Part shown: piece after piece, positions 10,048-18,606 of the stretch
Numbering within the stretch: position 1 is the first letter of the stretch
Layout of the letters: every line of letters starts with the position of its first letter
DNA from: Deltaproteobacteria bacterium
GTDB lineage: Bacteria; Desulfobacterota; Desulfomonilia; Desulfomonilales; Desulfomonilaceae
Direction: 5' to 3'
Assembly (NCBI GenBank): GCA_021777225.1
Contig: JAJYDQ010000008.1
Coordinates: 1 to 64,000 of the forward strand
DNA length: 64,000 nucleotides
The notes under the pieces: generated by a model
Database searches by the model: none
What the model was told of the DNA's origin: nothing
What the model saw: only the letters and a program-made list of their open reading frames with translations
Program-made: the position numbers and the translations under genes

Positions 10048-10617
10048 ATGAGTTCCCAAAAAAAAGAAGTCGGAGTTGACATGGGATTAACGGAGGAAGA
10101 CAAAACTCAGCTTCTCAAGCTGTGTGAGACGGCAGTGCGATGCAAGTGCAAGGGTCTCAAGCCGCCGGTCTTCAAACCTATGTCAGAGAAACTCAAAGAG
10201 AAATGTGGGGCTTTTGTCACAATTAACAAGAAGGGCATGCTCAGAGGTTGTATCGGATGGCTAAATGCGACCAAACCCCTCTTTGAGACTGTCATGGAAA
10301 TGGCTGAGTCCGCAGCTTTTAGCGATCCCCGATTCAGGCCCATATGTGAGGATGAACTGGAATTCCTGGATTATGAGATCTCAGTCCTAACCCCTTTTCA
10401 CCGAATTAAAGATATTACCGAAATTCAGGTAGGCATTCACGGTATTTTAATCCGAAATGGTTTAAGCTCTGGTTTACTCTTACCGCAAGTGGCTACCGAA
10501 CGTGATTGGGATCGACTCACTTTCCTCCGGGAGACCTGTCGAAAGGCAGGAGTGAATATGGACGCATGGAAGGACCCTAATACTGAGATCTACATATTCT
10601 CAGCAGACGTATTCTAA
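10048..10617 (+). CDS. AMMECR1-domain protein (AmmeMemoRadiSam component A)
   Basis: A 189-residue AMMECR1-family protein. GAFVTINKKGMLRGCIGW is the hallmark with the LRGCIG motif, followed by AAFSDPRFRP, EISVLTPF and GLLLPQVATERDWD. The family is often one of three parts of an AmmeMemoRadiSam module with a Memo protein and a radical SAM enzyme; neither partner is in this window. Biochemical function of the family is not firmly established. The start is taken at ATG 10048 because AGGTGAG lies just upstream; the GTG at 10039 is inside that element. Confidence 0.87.
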   Translation: MSSQKKEVGVDMGLTEEDKTQLLKLCETAVRCKCKGLKPPVFKPMSEKLKEKCGAFVTINKKGMLRGCIGWLNATKPLFETVMEMAESAAFSDPRFRPICEDELEFLDYEISVLTPFHRIKDITEIQVGIHGILIRNGLSSGLLLPQVATERDWDRLTFLRETCRKAGVNMDAWKDPNTEIYIFSADVF

Positions 10618-10682
10618 TAGTTTATGTGCAAAAGCTTTGAAAAGGTTTTATACTTCGAGACTGGTTTCTCAAGGAGAAGAAG

Positions 10683-11429
10683 GTGATCTGTCCCAAATGC
10701 GGCAAGGAGTTTTATCCATCGCCTAAGGCCACGGAATTGTGCCCCAATTGTGTCACGTCTTCCGAGAGGGCCGATCAAAGTGAAACCTTTAATGACGCTT
10801 CATCGGGTCATCCGGAATTCCATTTTGGCGGATCATTTGGATATTGTCCTTGGGAGGATGAAGCCGGAATCGGTTTCATTCAGGGGCTACTACAGACCCT
10901 CAGGCAATCGATATTTGAGCCCACCAGTTTCTTTAGACGCTTGCCGCTACAGGGAGGATACAAGTTCCCATTCCTTTATGCGCTGGTTGTTTCATCTATT
11001 TCTATTCTGGCTGCATATATGTCTTCCACAATCCTGGATTCCAGGGCCATGTCAATGGGGCATGGCATGATATTAATGGGCCCCCGTCTTGGAGCCCTGA
11101 TTTATGTTTTGTTAGTAGTGGTTCTGGAAATTTTCATCAAACCTGCTGTCCTACTTGTGTGCCTACTGACTCTAGGGGTTAGGAACGCCACGATGGAGAG
11201 TGTTTTCAGAATAAGTTGTTATTCGACGGGACCGGGTATTTTTAATGTTGTGCCATTGCTTGGTTCTCTTGTGGCAGGCGTCTGGGAGTTTGTAGTCCTT
11301 GTAATTGGTCTCAGGGAAGGATTCAGAATCGGAACAGGCCGCGCGATAACTGCTATTCTTTTGCCATTGATTATCACGGTGGTGTTTTTGATCGTGGCCC
11401 TTATGATGGTTATCGGGAGACTTTTCTAG
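10683..11429 (+). CDS. Zinc-ribbon plus Yip1-type membrane protein
   Basis: A 248-residue membrane protein. It opens with the treble-clef ribbon MICPKCGKEF ... LCPNC, then a linker. A Yip1-like domain with about five hydrophobic helices follows (about residues 95-245), preceded by FEPTSFFRRLPLQGG, typical of bacterial Yip1 proteins. The start is GTG at 10683, preceded by AAGGAGAAGAAG. Bacterial Yip1 proteins have no assigned activity. It stands between the AMMECR1 gene and the convergent heparinase-like gene. Confidence 0.75.
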   Translation: MICPKCGKEFYPSPKATELCPNCVTSSERADQSETFNDASSGHPEFHFGGSFGYCPWEDEAGIGFIQGLLQTLRQSIFEPTSFFRRLPLQGGYKFPFLYALVVSSISILAAYMSSTILDSRAMSMGHGMILMGPRLGALIYVLLVVVLEIFIKPAVLLVCLLTLGVRNATMESVFRISCYSTGPGIFNVVPLLGSLVAGVWEFVVLVIGLREGFRIGTGRAITAILLPLIITVVFLIVALMMVIGRLF

Positions 11430-11458
11430 GATGGCCGACTAACGAGAATAAATTGACA

Positions 11459-13870
11459 TCAAGCTATAGGGATATTCAATACTTCAGACATATCAGAAGC
11501 ATAGCGGATAATTATTGAAATTCGACCGTCAAAACATTTTGAGATTTCCATTCCGAGCGGCGTTTCACCACCTTTCTTCAGTCCATACATGAGCCAACAG
11601 AAGAGTGAAGGCAATGGGATTTTAGTTCGGACACGAACGCAATATGCCGGGTGATCGGTTCCTGCGGTTGACACCCATCCTCCTGGCGGGTTTGTAGCCC
11701 CAAATGCCTGATCAATCTTTGAATGGATAGTCGGCGACATCATCCTGATAACGAATTCACCGGATTTGCCGCATGCTATGATTTTATTCCGTCCCTCAAG
11801 TTTTATTGTCCGGACATAAGTCGAAAATTGCCAGTTGTGAATGATTTCGTGGAAACCTGATCCAAAAATATGTTCCAGGACAATCCAGGCTCCATTCTTT
11901 GAGAGGACCAGAGTTCTTTTCAAATTGCAGGCGTTTCCTGCATGATCATTCAATTCGTTGGATTCTCCTGAAGCAGCCACAAAACCGGGTCCTTCGTGAA
12001 ACCTGACCGATTCTTGAGATGGTTTGATCCGTTCAAGGATATGCAGGCCCATTCTCTGTGGCTCAATCCCATCGACAATAACAACATTGTGGGCTAAAGC
12101 GGATCGATAGTTTGATGTCAAAATGTCAGGAGCATACCTGGTTATACCAGGATCCACGAGCCACGAAGCTCCCTGTTCAAAGATTTCTAGTGATAATAGA
12201 TCATTATGAACATGAAACGCCCCGGCCGGGCCGGCCCTGAACAACGCCCATTTCGACTGGTTTTCTCCAAATCCGTTAATAACGGATATCCCAGAGTTCG
12301 GAAACACTCTCGTCTTTAGTGTTGGTGGCTTACCCGATTTCCCGCAAGATGCTACCCATTCAAAATCCGGTCGTCCAAAAACGTGGGCGGCATTTGCAAG
12401 AATCTGGCAATAATTTCTGTCAACACTGCCTGAATCGTTTATAGACGGCCATGAAAAATCGGGTCGGGCTATGGTCATCAAATATTCAAAGCTCTTTTCC
12501 AAAGGGTCATAGAAAATCGTCGGAAGGGAAGTTCCGGATACTTCAGCAACTTGCCTGACTTCCAGGAGAGCGTTGATACAAATCGAATGGTAAAGAGGGG
12601 AGAATTCAAAATGGACCCCATCAGGAAGAAACTGCCGGTCATGCTCGCTGACCAACCTGCCTAATCCTGTTTCAATCCATTTCGAGGCGTCAAGGAATAG
12701 AGGGAACAGCATTCCGGCTAAAGTCAACGCGGCAGACTCAACTATAATCCAATTGTTAGGATGTCCCTGATGGTCCATGAGACTTTGTGCGTGTTCCCAT
12801 ACTGATCTTAACATCAATTCCTTCACTTCCTCGGGAAATGTACGGGCAGGCCACATTGTCCCCATGATCCAAAACCATTCTCGCAGTCTCCAAGCGGCCG
12901 TCAGGGTCTCCCAAGTGGGTCCTGCTCCACCATTAGACCCTATGGGAACCGGACATTTGCGAATCCAATCCGCCACTACTTCGGCCGATCTCTCAAGCAC
13001 GTTTTTGTCTCCGGACTTTACGAATTCACGGACCAAAGAACGCAGGAAGTGGTGACGGTTAAGGAAATGTGTCCACTCGAGTTCCCCAAGAGGATTGGCG
13101 TCCCATGTGATTTCGTGTGGGAGCGCCTGCCCCATTATTCTACCATTCATGACATCGGAGCATGTCTCGTCGGGATAATAATGAGGCGGTGGAACAAATA
13201 GCCCTGGATCGTGGGCAGAGAAAGACGAAAAACCATTATTAGCTTTGGTCTCTTGACATGACGGTATCAGGTTTGAGTCATGTCGACGGTTCCTGAAGGT
13301 TTGATCCAAAGAGGTCTTGTTTGTCATCAATCTTTTTAAGCCACTAACAGTCAAGCGTGGCCCTTCAGGTTTAAGGCATTTCTCTCCTTCAATTCCATGT
13401 AACTCGATTCTGATGTTTTTAGGCCCAGTCTGGAATTTTTCGGCGGCAAAAGTAATTTCTATGCCTGTCACATCTGTCCATCCAAGGGGTGATCCATAAA
13501 CGCCGAAACCCTCTATGGGGAAACGCAATGTTTTTGTTACTCCAGGATTTAGTATCTCTCTGCCACCTGAGAATGAAATTGTCTTTTGATTTTGTTCATT
13601 TTTAGTATTTCCCTGTTTTAGAGTTATCCCAACCAAGACGGGAAAATCACAGAGACTTCGAAGAGTCAATGACAGAGAATTGAAGGCCGAAAGATCTGGG
13701 GATTCGAATTCAAACGAAAAAGAGACCTTACTTTTTCCATTAATTAGGATTTTGTTATCTCTAAGTTCGGCATCATTGGAATTGGTGATTAGCCTGGAAC
13801 TGACCAGGGTTGTGCGGGAGAGAATAATGTCCCTTTTAAATTCCGAATGAAGTAGAGTTGGATCTTTCAT
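11459..13870 (-). CDS. Heparinase II/III-family protein (polysaccharide lyase-like)
   Basis: An 803-residue protein. The first 170 residues look like a beta-sandwich carbohydrate-binding region. An alpha-helical toroid follows, with NRHHFLRSLVREFVKSGD, NWIIVESAALTLAGMLFP and HFEFSPLYHSICINALLEV. A C-terminal beta domain has HVHNDLLSLEIFEQGASWLVDPG and AHNVVIVDG, the conserved heparinase II/III core. Such proteins cleave uronic-acid-containing polysaccharides; in bacteria many act on their own exopolysaccharide. No signal peptide is visible, so export or substrate is unclear. Its start overlaps the end of the SLOG gene by 4 bp, so the two are translationally coupled. Confidence 0.82.
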   Translation of the reverse strand: MKDPTLLHSEFKRDIILSRTTLVSSRLITNSNDAELRDNKILINGKSKVSFSFEFESPDLSAFNSLSLTLRSLCDFPVLVGITLKQGNTKNEQNQKTISFSGGREILNPGVTKTLRFPIEGFGVYGSPLGWTDVTGIEITFAAEKFQTGPKNIRIELHGIEGEKCLKPEGPRLTVSGLKRLMTNKTSLDQTFRNRRHDSNLIPSCQETKANNGFSSFSAHDPGLFVPPPHYYPDETCSDVMNGRIMGQALPHEITWDANPLGELEWTHFLNRHHFLRSLVREFVKSGDKNVLERSAEVVADWIRKCPVPIGSNGGAGPTWETLTAAWRLREWFWIMGTMWPARTFPEEVKELMLRSVWEHAQSLMDHQGHPNNWIIVESAALTLAGMLFPLFLDASKWIETGLGRLVSEHDRQFLPDGVHFEFSPLYHSICINALLEVRQVAEVSGTSLPTIFYDPLEKSFEYLMTIARPDFSWPSINDSGSVDRNYCQILANAAHVFGRPDFEWVASCGKSGKPPTLKTRVFPNSGISVINGFGENQSKWALFRAGPAGAFHVHNDLLSLEIFEQGASWLVDPGITRYAPDILTSNYRSALAHNVVIVDGIEPQRMGLHILERIKPSQESVRFHEGPGFVAASGESNELNDHAGNACNLKRTLVLSKNGAWIVLEHIFGSGFHEIIHNWQFSTYVRTIKLEGRNKIIACGKSGEFVIRMMSPTIHSKIDQAFGATNPPGGWVSTAGTDHPAYCVRVRTKIPLPSLFCWLMYGLKKGGETPLGMEISKCFDGRISIIIRYASDMSEVLNIPIA

Positions 13871-14436
13871 TTCAGATTTCTGTTGATCTTTTGGCTAAAT
13901 CTCTCAAACGCTTTCTGAACGAGCAACACAGGATCATCTTCCTTAAAAAACGTCATCCCGGGAACCCGTCCTGATTTTGCGACAATTTGGTCAAAAAAGT
14001 CAGATAATCGACCACTTCCGGAAAGGATCGCTATTACATTTTCAGGTGTAAAATCATCAAAGGCTATGGTGAATTCATTCAAAGTCCCTATGCCGCCACC
14101 CAAAAATATCGCCACGTCGGCGCTACGGACAAGAATTACATTTCGTCCTTTATTGCCCATTCCTGTGAACATAATTATGTCACTATCAGCAGGATAACAG
14201 TAACGCTCGAGATGTTCCGTCCTGTTCAAAGCAGGTGAGACAGCCAAAGTTAATCCGCCGCTGACCCTTGCGCCAATAGCCGCCGAATGAGGCAGCCCGG
14301 GGCAGCCTCCGGTGAGGACAATTCCTCCCTGACGTGCTATCTCCTGCCCCAACTTAAAGGCCTTTTTCGAAATTTCCGAATTTTCAGGCTCGCGGGCTGA
14401 TCCCAGGACCGCAATTTTGAGTCGTTGAATAAACAA
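13867..14436 (-). CDS. SLOG/LOG-like nucleotide-binding protein (TIGR00725 type)
   Basis: About 190 residues with a Rossmann-like SLOG fold: IAVLGSAREPE, GGIVLTGGCPGLPHSAAIGA and VAIFLGGGIGTLNEFTIA, the glycine-rich loop. It lacks the PGGxGTxxE motif typical of cytokinin-activating LOG enzymes and belongs to the TIGR00725-like branch, whose role is unknown; ligand binding is inferred. I chose TTG at 14436 because GGAGG sits seven bases upstream; an in-frame GTG at 14451 overlaps that element. Coupled by a 4-bp overlap to the heparinase-like gene. Confidence 0.75.
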   Translation of the reverse strand: MFIQRLKIAVLGSAREPENSEISKKAFKLGQEIARQGGIVLTGGCPGLPHSAAIGARVSGGLTLAVSPALNRTEHLERYCYPADSDIIMFTGMGNKGRNVILVRSADVAIFLGGGIGTLNEFTIAFDDFTPENVIAILSGSGRLSDFFDQIVAKSGRVPGMTFFKEDDPVLLVQKAFERFSQKINRNLK

Positions 14437-14655
14437 GCGACTGACCTCCACGTCTTAACGGTCCGATCATGATAACTGGAAGCTATAGAAAATCCAGAAA
14501 TAATGATATGTAAAAAAATATTGAGAGACATTGATGCAAACGTTAGCGTCAAACCGACCGTACCATGGGCTCACCAGTCGAAATTCCGGGAGGACTCCGA
14601 AGACTGCAAGATATTCATTAAAAGGCCTCAACTCCAATGTTTTCCGTGATAAATC

Positions 14656-14684
14656 TTGACACTTCACGTCTGAAAATATAATTT
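14656..14684 (+). promoter_or_regulatory. Sigma70-type promoter candidate for glmU
   Basis: TTGACA at 14656-14661 is followed by TATAAT at 14677-14682 (15-bp spacing) or TAATTT at 14679-14684 (17-bp spacing), about 40 bp before the glmU start. The rest of the 270-bp spacer back to the divergent SLOG gene shows nothing else I can name. Confidence 0.55.
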
Positions 14685-14722
14685 TCTACTCTGATCGCTT
14701 TTTAGATTGGATATAATCAAAT

Positions 14723-16114
14723 ATGAAACGTTATGGCGCTGTGATTCTTGCCGCAGGCAAGGGAACGCGTATGAAGTCGAACTATTGTAAAGTGCTCCAT
14801 CCAGTAGCTGGTCGGCCAATGTTGGCTTATGTCCTGGACGCAGTGCGGACTTTGAGCCCGGACAGGCTGGGTGTAGTGATTGGCTACCAAGCTGAAAATG
14901 TCAGGAGATATTTCGACGATGCGGATTTGAATTTTGTGACGCAGGAGCCACAACTGGGAACCGGGCATGCCGTCAAGCAGTGTTACGAATTGTTTCAGGG
15001 ATTTGACGGGCACATCTTGATAATGTGCGGAGATACTCCCCTGGTTAAACCGGAAACACTTGACGGCTTTATCAGGTATCACGACGAAAATTCCAGTTTG
15101 CTTAGTGTACTGACCACTAATCTGGAGAATCCTTTTGGTTATGGTCGAATTTTGAGGGATTGTGCAGGCAATATGGTCAAGGTTGTAGAAGAAAAGGACG
15201 CATGCGATCAGGAAAAAGCTGTAAGTGAAATAAACACTGGGATATATATTGTTCAATCCAGCCTTCTTTTTCGATTACTTGACCGTCTTAGGGCTGAAAA
15301 TGCTCAGAAAGAATATTATCTGACTGATGTTGTTTCAGAGGCTGGTCGTGAAGGCGTAACAGTTTATGGTTGTAGAACAAAAGACTCTTGTGTGGTCATG
15401 GGCGTAAACAGCAGATCTGACCTTGCCGCTGCAAATAGTATCGTGTGGAACCGGATAAGATGTCAACTAATGTCGGAAGGGACGACTCTTCTTGACCCAT
15501 CTTCATTTTACGGGGATTTTGGAATTATCGTTGGGCGTGATACAGTAATCTATCCGAACGTTATGATTACCGGCAATTCATCTATTGGAAGGGAGTGTGT
15601 AATTGAACCCGGTTGCCTCATAAACAATTCCAGGATAGGCGACAGGGTGCGAATTCTTCTGGGATCAAAATTGGATGACGTTGAAATCTCTGAGGATGTT
15701 TCAATAGGCCCAATGGCCCATTTGAGGCCCAAAGCTAAGATTGGAAAGAACGCCCGAATCGGGAATTTCGTTGAGGTAAAGAACAGCGCTGTTGGAGATG
15801 GAACCAAGGCTGCGCACCTTACATATCTCGGCGACAGTCAGATTGGAAGCGACGTCAATATTGGATGTGGGACGATCACATGTAATTACGACGGGAAAAA
15901 GAAACATCGCACCATTATTGAGGATGGATGTTTCGTAGGATCCGATGTTCAATTTGTTGCGCCGGTCGCGATTGGGGCTGGGAGTGTGATTGGAGCGGGA
16001 AGCACAATTACGAGGGATGTGCCGCCGAACTCTCTTGCTGTTTCCAGGTCGAAACAGAAAACATACCCTCTTCGTCTAGGTCAAGGTCTGGCTCCAAAGA
16101 ATGAAGATCGGTAA
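14723..16114 (+). CDS. glmU: Bifunctional GlcNAc-1-P uridyltransferase / GlcN-1-P acetyltransferase
   Basis: Makes UDP-GlcNAc for peptidoglycan and lipopolysaccharide. The N-terminal nucleotidyltransferase has LAAGKGTRMKSNYCKVLHPV, LGTGHAVKQC and MCGDTPLVKP. The C-terminal left-handed beta-helix (about 250-450) shows hexapeptide repeats, including NYDGKKKHRTIIEDGCFVG and GAGSTITRDV. At 463 residues it is full length. It overlaps dusB by 14 bp, so glmU-dusB-fis-like is one transcription unit. Confidence 0.96.
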   Translation: MKRYGAVILAAGKGTRMKSNYCKVLHPVAGRPMLAYVLDAVRTLSPDRLGVVIGYQAENVRRYFDDADLNFVTQEPQLGTGHAVKQCYELFQGFDGHILIMCGDTPLVKPETLDGFIRYHDENSSLLSVLTTNLENPFGYGRILRDCAGNMVKVVEEKDACDQEKAVSEINTGIYIVQSSLLFRLLDRLRAENAQKEYYLTDVVSEAGREGVTVYGCRTKDSCVVMGVNSRSDLAAANSIVWNRIRCQLMSEGTTLLDPSSFYGDFGIIVGRDTVIYPNVMITGNSSIGRECVIEPGCLINNSRIGDRVRILLGSKLDDVEISEDVSIGPMAHLRPKAKIGKNARIGNFVEVKNSAVGDGTKAAHLTYLGDSQIGSDVNIGCGTITCNYDGKKKHRTIIEDGCFVGSDVQFVAPVAIGAGSVIGAGSTITRDVPPNSLAVSRSKQKTYPLRLGQGLAPKNEDR

Positions 16115-17069
16115 TATTGAGCTGGATGGCGCTGTGGCGCTAGCGCCTATGGCGGGCATAACGGATCCACCGTTTAGACGTACTGTGCTTGGCTTTGGAA
16201 TTTCGTGCTTGTGGACGGAAATGATAAGCTGTAACGCTGTTGTTCATGCACGAAAAGTCCTGGCTACTATGGACACCAGTGAGCATACTGTTCCGGTCGT
16301 TTTTCAGATAATTGGCAAAGATCCGGAAATCATGGCTGAGTGCGCAAGGATTGTCGAGGATTATGGCGCTGCGGCTGTAGACATTAACATGGGTTGCCCT
16401 GCGAGGCAGGTGATAGGTTCTGGTGGTGGTGTGGCTCTGATGCGTGACCTTAAAATGGCCAGCCGGATCATTGTATCGGTCCGGAAAGCCATCAAAATAC
16501 CTTTAACCGTTAAGATGAGAACCGGTTGGGATGAAAAAAGTGTCAATGCTCCTGAGTTGGCTTTGATAGCGGAGAGAGAGGGAGTCGACGCTATTGTATT
16601 GCACGCCCGGAACAGATGCGCAGGCCACTGTGGCCCAGTTTCACTGGATCATTTAAAACTGGTCAAGTCCACGGTGTCAATTCCTGTAATAGGCAACGGT
16701 GGAGTGATGGCGGTTGAAGACGCTCAGGACATGGTAATGAAGACCGGCTGTGATGGAATCATGATTGGCAAGGGAGCCTTGGGGCGTCCCTGGTTCCCAA
16801 GGAAGATACTTGAATCTCTGTTTGATTGGATGGTGATCTCATGCCAATCGAACAGATCTCTGGGCGCTGTTGTGAAGAGGCATTTCGAAGATGAACTGAG
16901 ATGGTGCGGGGTAGTGCGAGGCTTACACCGGATGCGAAAGCACCTCGGTTGGTACTCAAAAGGAATTGATGGCGCTGCGGAATTCCGCTCTCGCGTATTT
17001 ATGGAAGAAAACCCTGAGATGGCGCTGGCTTTGATAGACAATTTTTTCGGAAAGGTAATGATCCCATGA
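16101..17069 (+). CDS. dusB: tRNA-dihydrouridine synthase
   Basis: FMN-dependent reduction of uridine in tRNA. The 322-residue barrel starts LAPMAGITDPPFR. The catalytic Cys is in DINMGCPARQVIGSGGG, the uracil/FMN contacts are in TVKMRTGWDE and VLHARNRCAGHCGPV, and the phosphate-binding loop is VIGNGGV with DGIMIGKGALGRPW. Overlap with glmU upstream and a 4-bp ATGA overlap with the fis-like gene downstream indicate coupled translation. Confidence 0.93.
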   Translation: MKIGNIELDGAVALAPMAGITDPPFRRTVLGFGISCLWTEMISCNAVVHARKVLATMDTSEHTVPVVFQIIGKDPEIMAECARIVEDYGAAAVDINMGCPARQVIGSGGGVALMRDLKMASRIIVSVRKAIKIPLTVKMRTGWDEKSVNAPELALIAEREGVDAIVLHARNRCAGHCGPVSLDHLKLVKSTVSIPVIGNGGVMAVEDAQDMVMKTGCDGIMIGKGALGRPWFPRKILESLFDWMVISCQSNRSLGAVVKRHFEDELRWCGVVRGLHRMRKHLGWYSKGIDGAAEFRSRVFMEENPEMALALIDNFFGKVMIP

Positions 17070-17398
17070 AATCTGGCCAAGGGCATATGGATTCTATTCC
17101 TGCTGGATCGGAGATTTCCCGTGTGAACAAGGAGGCAGGGGAGATGCCTTGGGCATCGAACATCGGAGATTCGCTGGATTCTCTTGTTGAGTATCTTGTG
17201 GACAACAATGTAGAGGGCATTCATCCTCTAATCATGGGGGAAGTCGAAAAAAGGCTGATCATAAAAGTGCTGGAAAGGAATCGAGGTAATAAACTCCGTG
17301 CCGCGCGTAGTCTTGGACTGAGTAGAAACACTTTTCACAGAAAAATCCTTAAACTGAAAGAGTCTTGTACTTTGTTTGATTCTGAACCGGATTCTTAG
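17066..17398 (+). CDS. Fis-family DNA-binding protein
   Basis: A 110-residue protein whose last 60 residues are a Fis-type helix-turn-helix: EVEKRLIIKVLERNRGNKLR, then AARSLGLSRNTFHRKILKL. The N-terminal half does not align clearly with enterobacterial Fis. It follows dusB with a 4-bp overlap, the same order as the dusB-fis operon of gammaproteobacteria. It could be a nucleoid protein or the detached DNA-binding domain of an NtrC-type regulator. Confidence 0.85.
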   Translation: MKSGQGHMDSIPAGSEISRVNKEAGEMPWASNIGDSLDSLVEYLVDNNVEGIHPLIMGEVEKRLIIKVLERNRGNKLRAARSLGLSRNTFHRKILKLKESCTLFDSEPDS

Positions 17399-17592
17399 AT
17401 CCGTGGATCGAAGCGGGGCTGATCTGTTACATTTGTGTAAACAATCATATTTCATGAACCTGTCACGGGGTCTTTGGGGGAATGGCAAAAATATGTGGCA
17501 CGATGTCAAACAACCTGTTGTCGAGTGTTGACATAGCGGAATTATGACCAGTAAGGTTGTCATTACTTGAGTTCTGTTCCACTAGATATAGC

Positions 17593-17620
17593 TTGACACC
17601 AACGCCCAATAAAATATAAT
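17593..17620 (+). promoter_or_regulatory. Sigma70-type promoter in the 433-bp fis-zapA spacer
   Basis: TTGACA at 17593-17598 and a perfect TATAAT at 17615-17620, spaced 16 bp. It lies about 210 bp before zapA. A second TTGACA at 17527-17532 has no good -10. The remaining spacer (17399-17831) holds no supported gene; one 22-codon ORF beginning near 17711 has no features. The long untranslated leader before zapA is unexplained. Confidence 0.6.
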
Positions 17621-17831
17621 TGTTTTGGCTTCAGAACACCCTGAAAGGACCTAAAGGGTCCCGGCGCATTGGTCGTGCTCCAGAAGTAGGTCTTATAACT
17701 GATTCGGCAGATGGTATTTGAAGAAAATATTCCGGATAAAGGCGGAAACTGCGGTTCAGCCAGAGAAACAAGGAGATAGTCGAGTTAGATAGAGTTCCGG
17801 ATGAGGTTAAATGGGACAATGAGGCGACCAA

Positions 17832-18236
17832 TTGGAAATTGGACGGCATAATCCCAAATTTGGAGGCTTTAACCTGAAAGACGGTCAAGGTGTAGGTTCA
17901 AAAACCCTGAAGCCGGAAAGTGGCCAAGACTCCAGATCATTTAAGGTGAAGCTGTTTGGCAGGGAATATATTGTTCGTGGCCGTGGTTCCGGAGATTATA
18001 TTGAGAGGCTTGTGGAGTTCATCAATTCCCGATCCGAAGAGATCAAGGGGAAATCGGGAGTTGTGAATACACTTGATCTCGCGATTCTCACATTGCTCAA
18101 CATAACGGATGAGCTTTTTGAATGTAGGCAGTCGATTTCAGGACAAATCGAGAGAATGGAGGAAGAAGACTACGGTCTCTTAAAACCCGGTGATCTGGGA
18201 GAGACTGATTTAAAAATTCCTCTGCGCGACTCGTGA
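17832..18236 (+). CDS. zapA: Cell division protein ZapA
   Basis: A 134-residue ZapA-like protein that would bundle FtsZ at the division ring. After a basic, unstructured N-terminus of about 35 residues, FKVKLFGREYIVRGRGSGDY forms the ZapA beta-hairpin head. YIERLVEFINSRSEEIK, LAILTLLNITDELF and a C-terminal coiled coil follow. The start is TTG at 17832. Position directly before a 6S RNA-like gene and rny matches the zapA-6S RNA-rny order common in deltaproteobacteria. Confidence 0.85.
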   Translation: MEIGRHNPKFGGFNLKDGQGVGSKTLKPESGQDSRSFKVKLFGREYIVRGRGSGDYIERLVEFINSRSEEIKGKSGVVNTLDLAILTLLNITDELFECRQSISGQIERMEEEDYGLLKPGDLGETDLKIPLRDS

Positions 18237-18267
18237 GGGATAGAGAATTTTTGAGCCAACACTCGAA

Positions 18268-18412
18268 AATTGGGATCTGTACCCGGTTGTGGTGTGCAAG
18301 CCTACCGTTGAAGTAGGAAGCCTGAAACAACCGCTAGGATCCCACCTGGGAAACCAGGTTCAAAAGTTCTATTGCCACGGTCGACTGCGGGGGATAAAAA
18401 CAACCTAGATTG
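18268..18412 (+). ncRNA. ssrS: 6S RNA candidate (ssrS)
   Basis: 6S RNA binds sigma70-RNA polymerase by mimicking an open promoter. The spacer between zapA and rny is the usual site. Sequence features agree: CCACCTGG-GAAA-CCAGGTTCAAAAG around 18341-18366 is a near-copy of the conserved apical hairpin; CCACGG followed by TGCGGGGG (18375-18393) can pair back with ACCCGGTTGTGG (18280-18291); GCCTGAAACAACCGC lies in the 5' half. Ends are approximate. The part from 18413 to 18606 shows nothing further that I can identify. Confidence 0.72.
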
Positions 18413-18606
18413 CATTTCGCTTTACACCCTACAACCGGGATGTGCTACGAAGCCTCTGGATGGCAGTTCAGGGTTCCATATATAGATTCAGTTTTTATAA
18501 GCTTCTTGCAAACATAACCCTCTGGACACGTATGGTCATTGTCCCTCATCCGAAATGGTTTCCAAGCTTAAAACGTCCCGCTAAATAAAATGATACGGAG
18601 GGGGCT

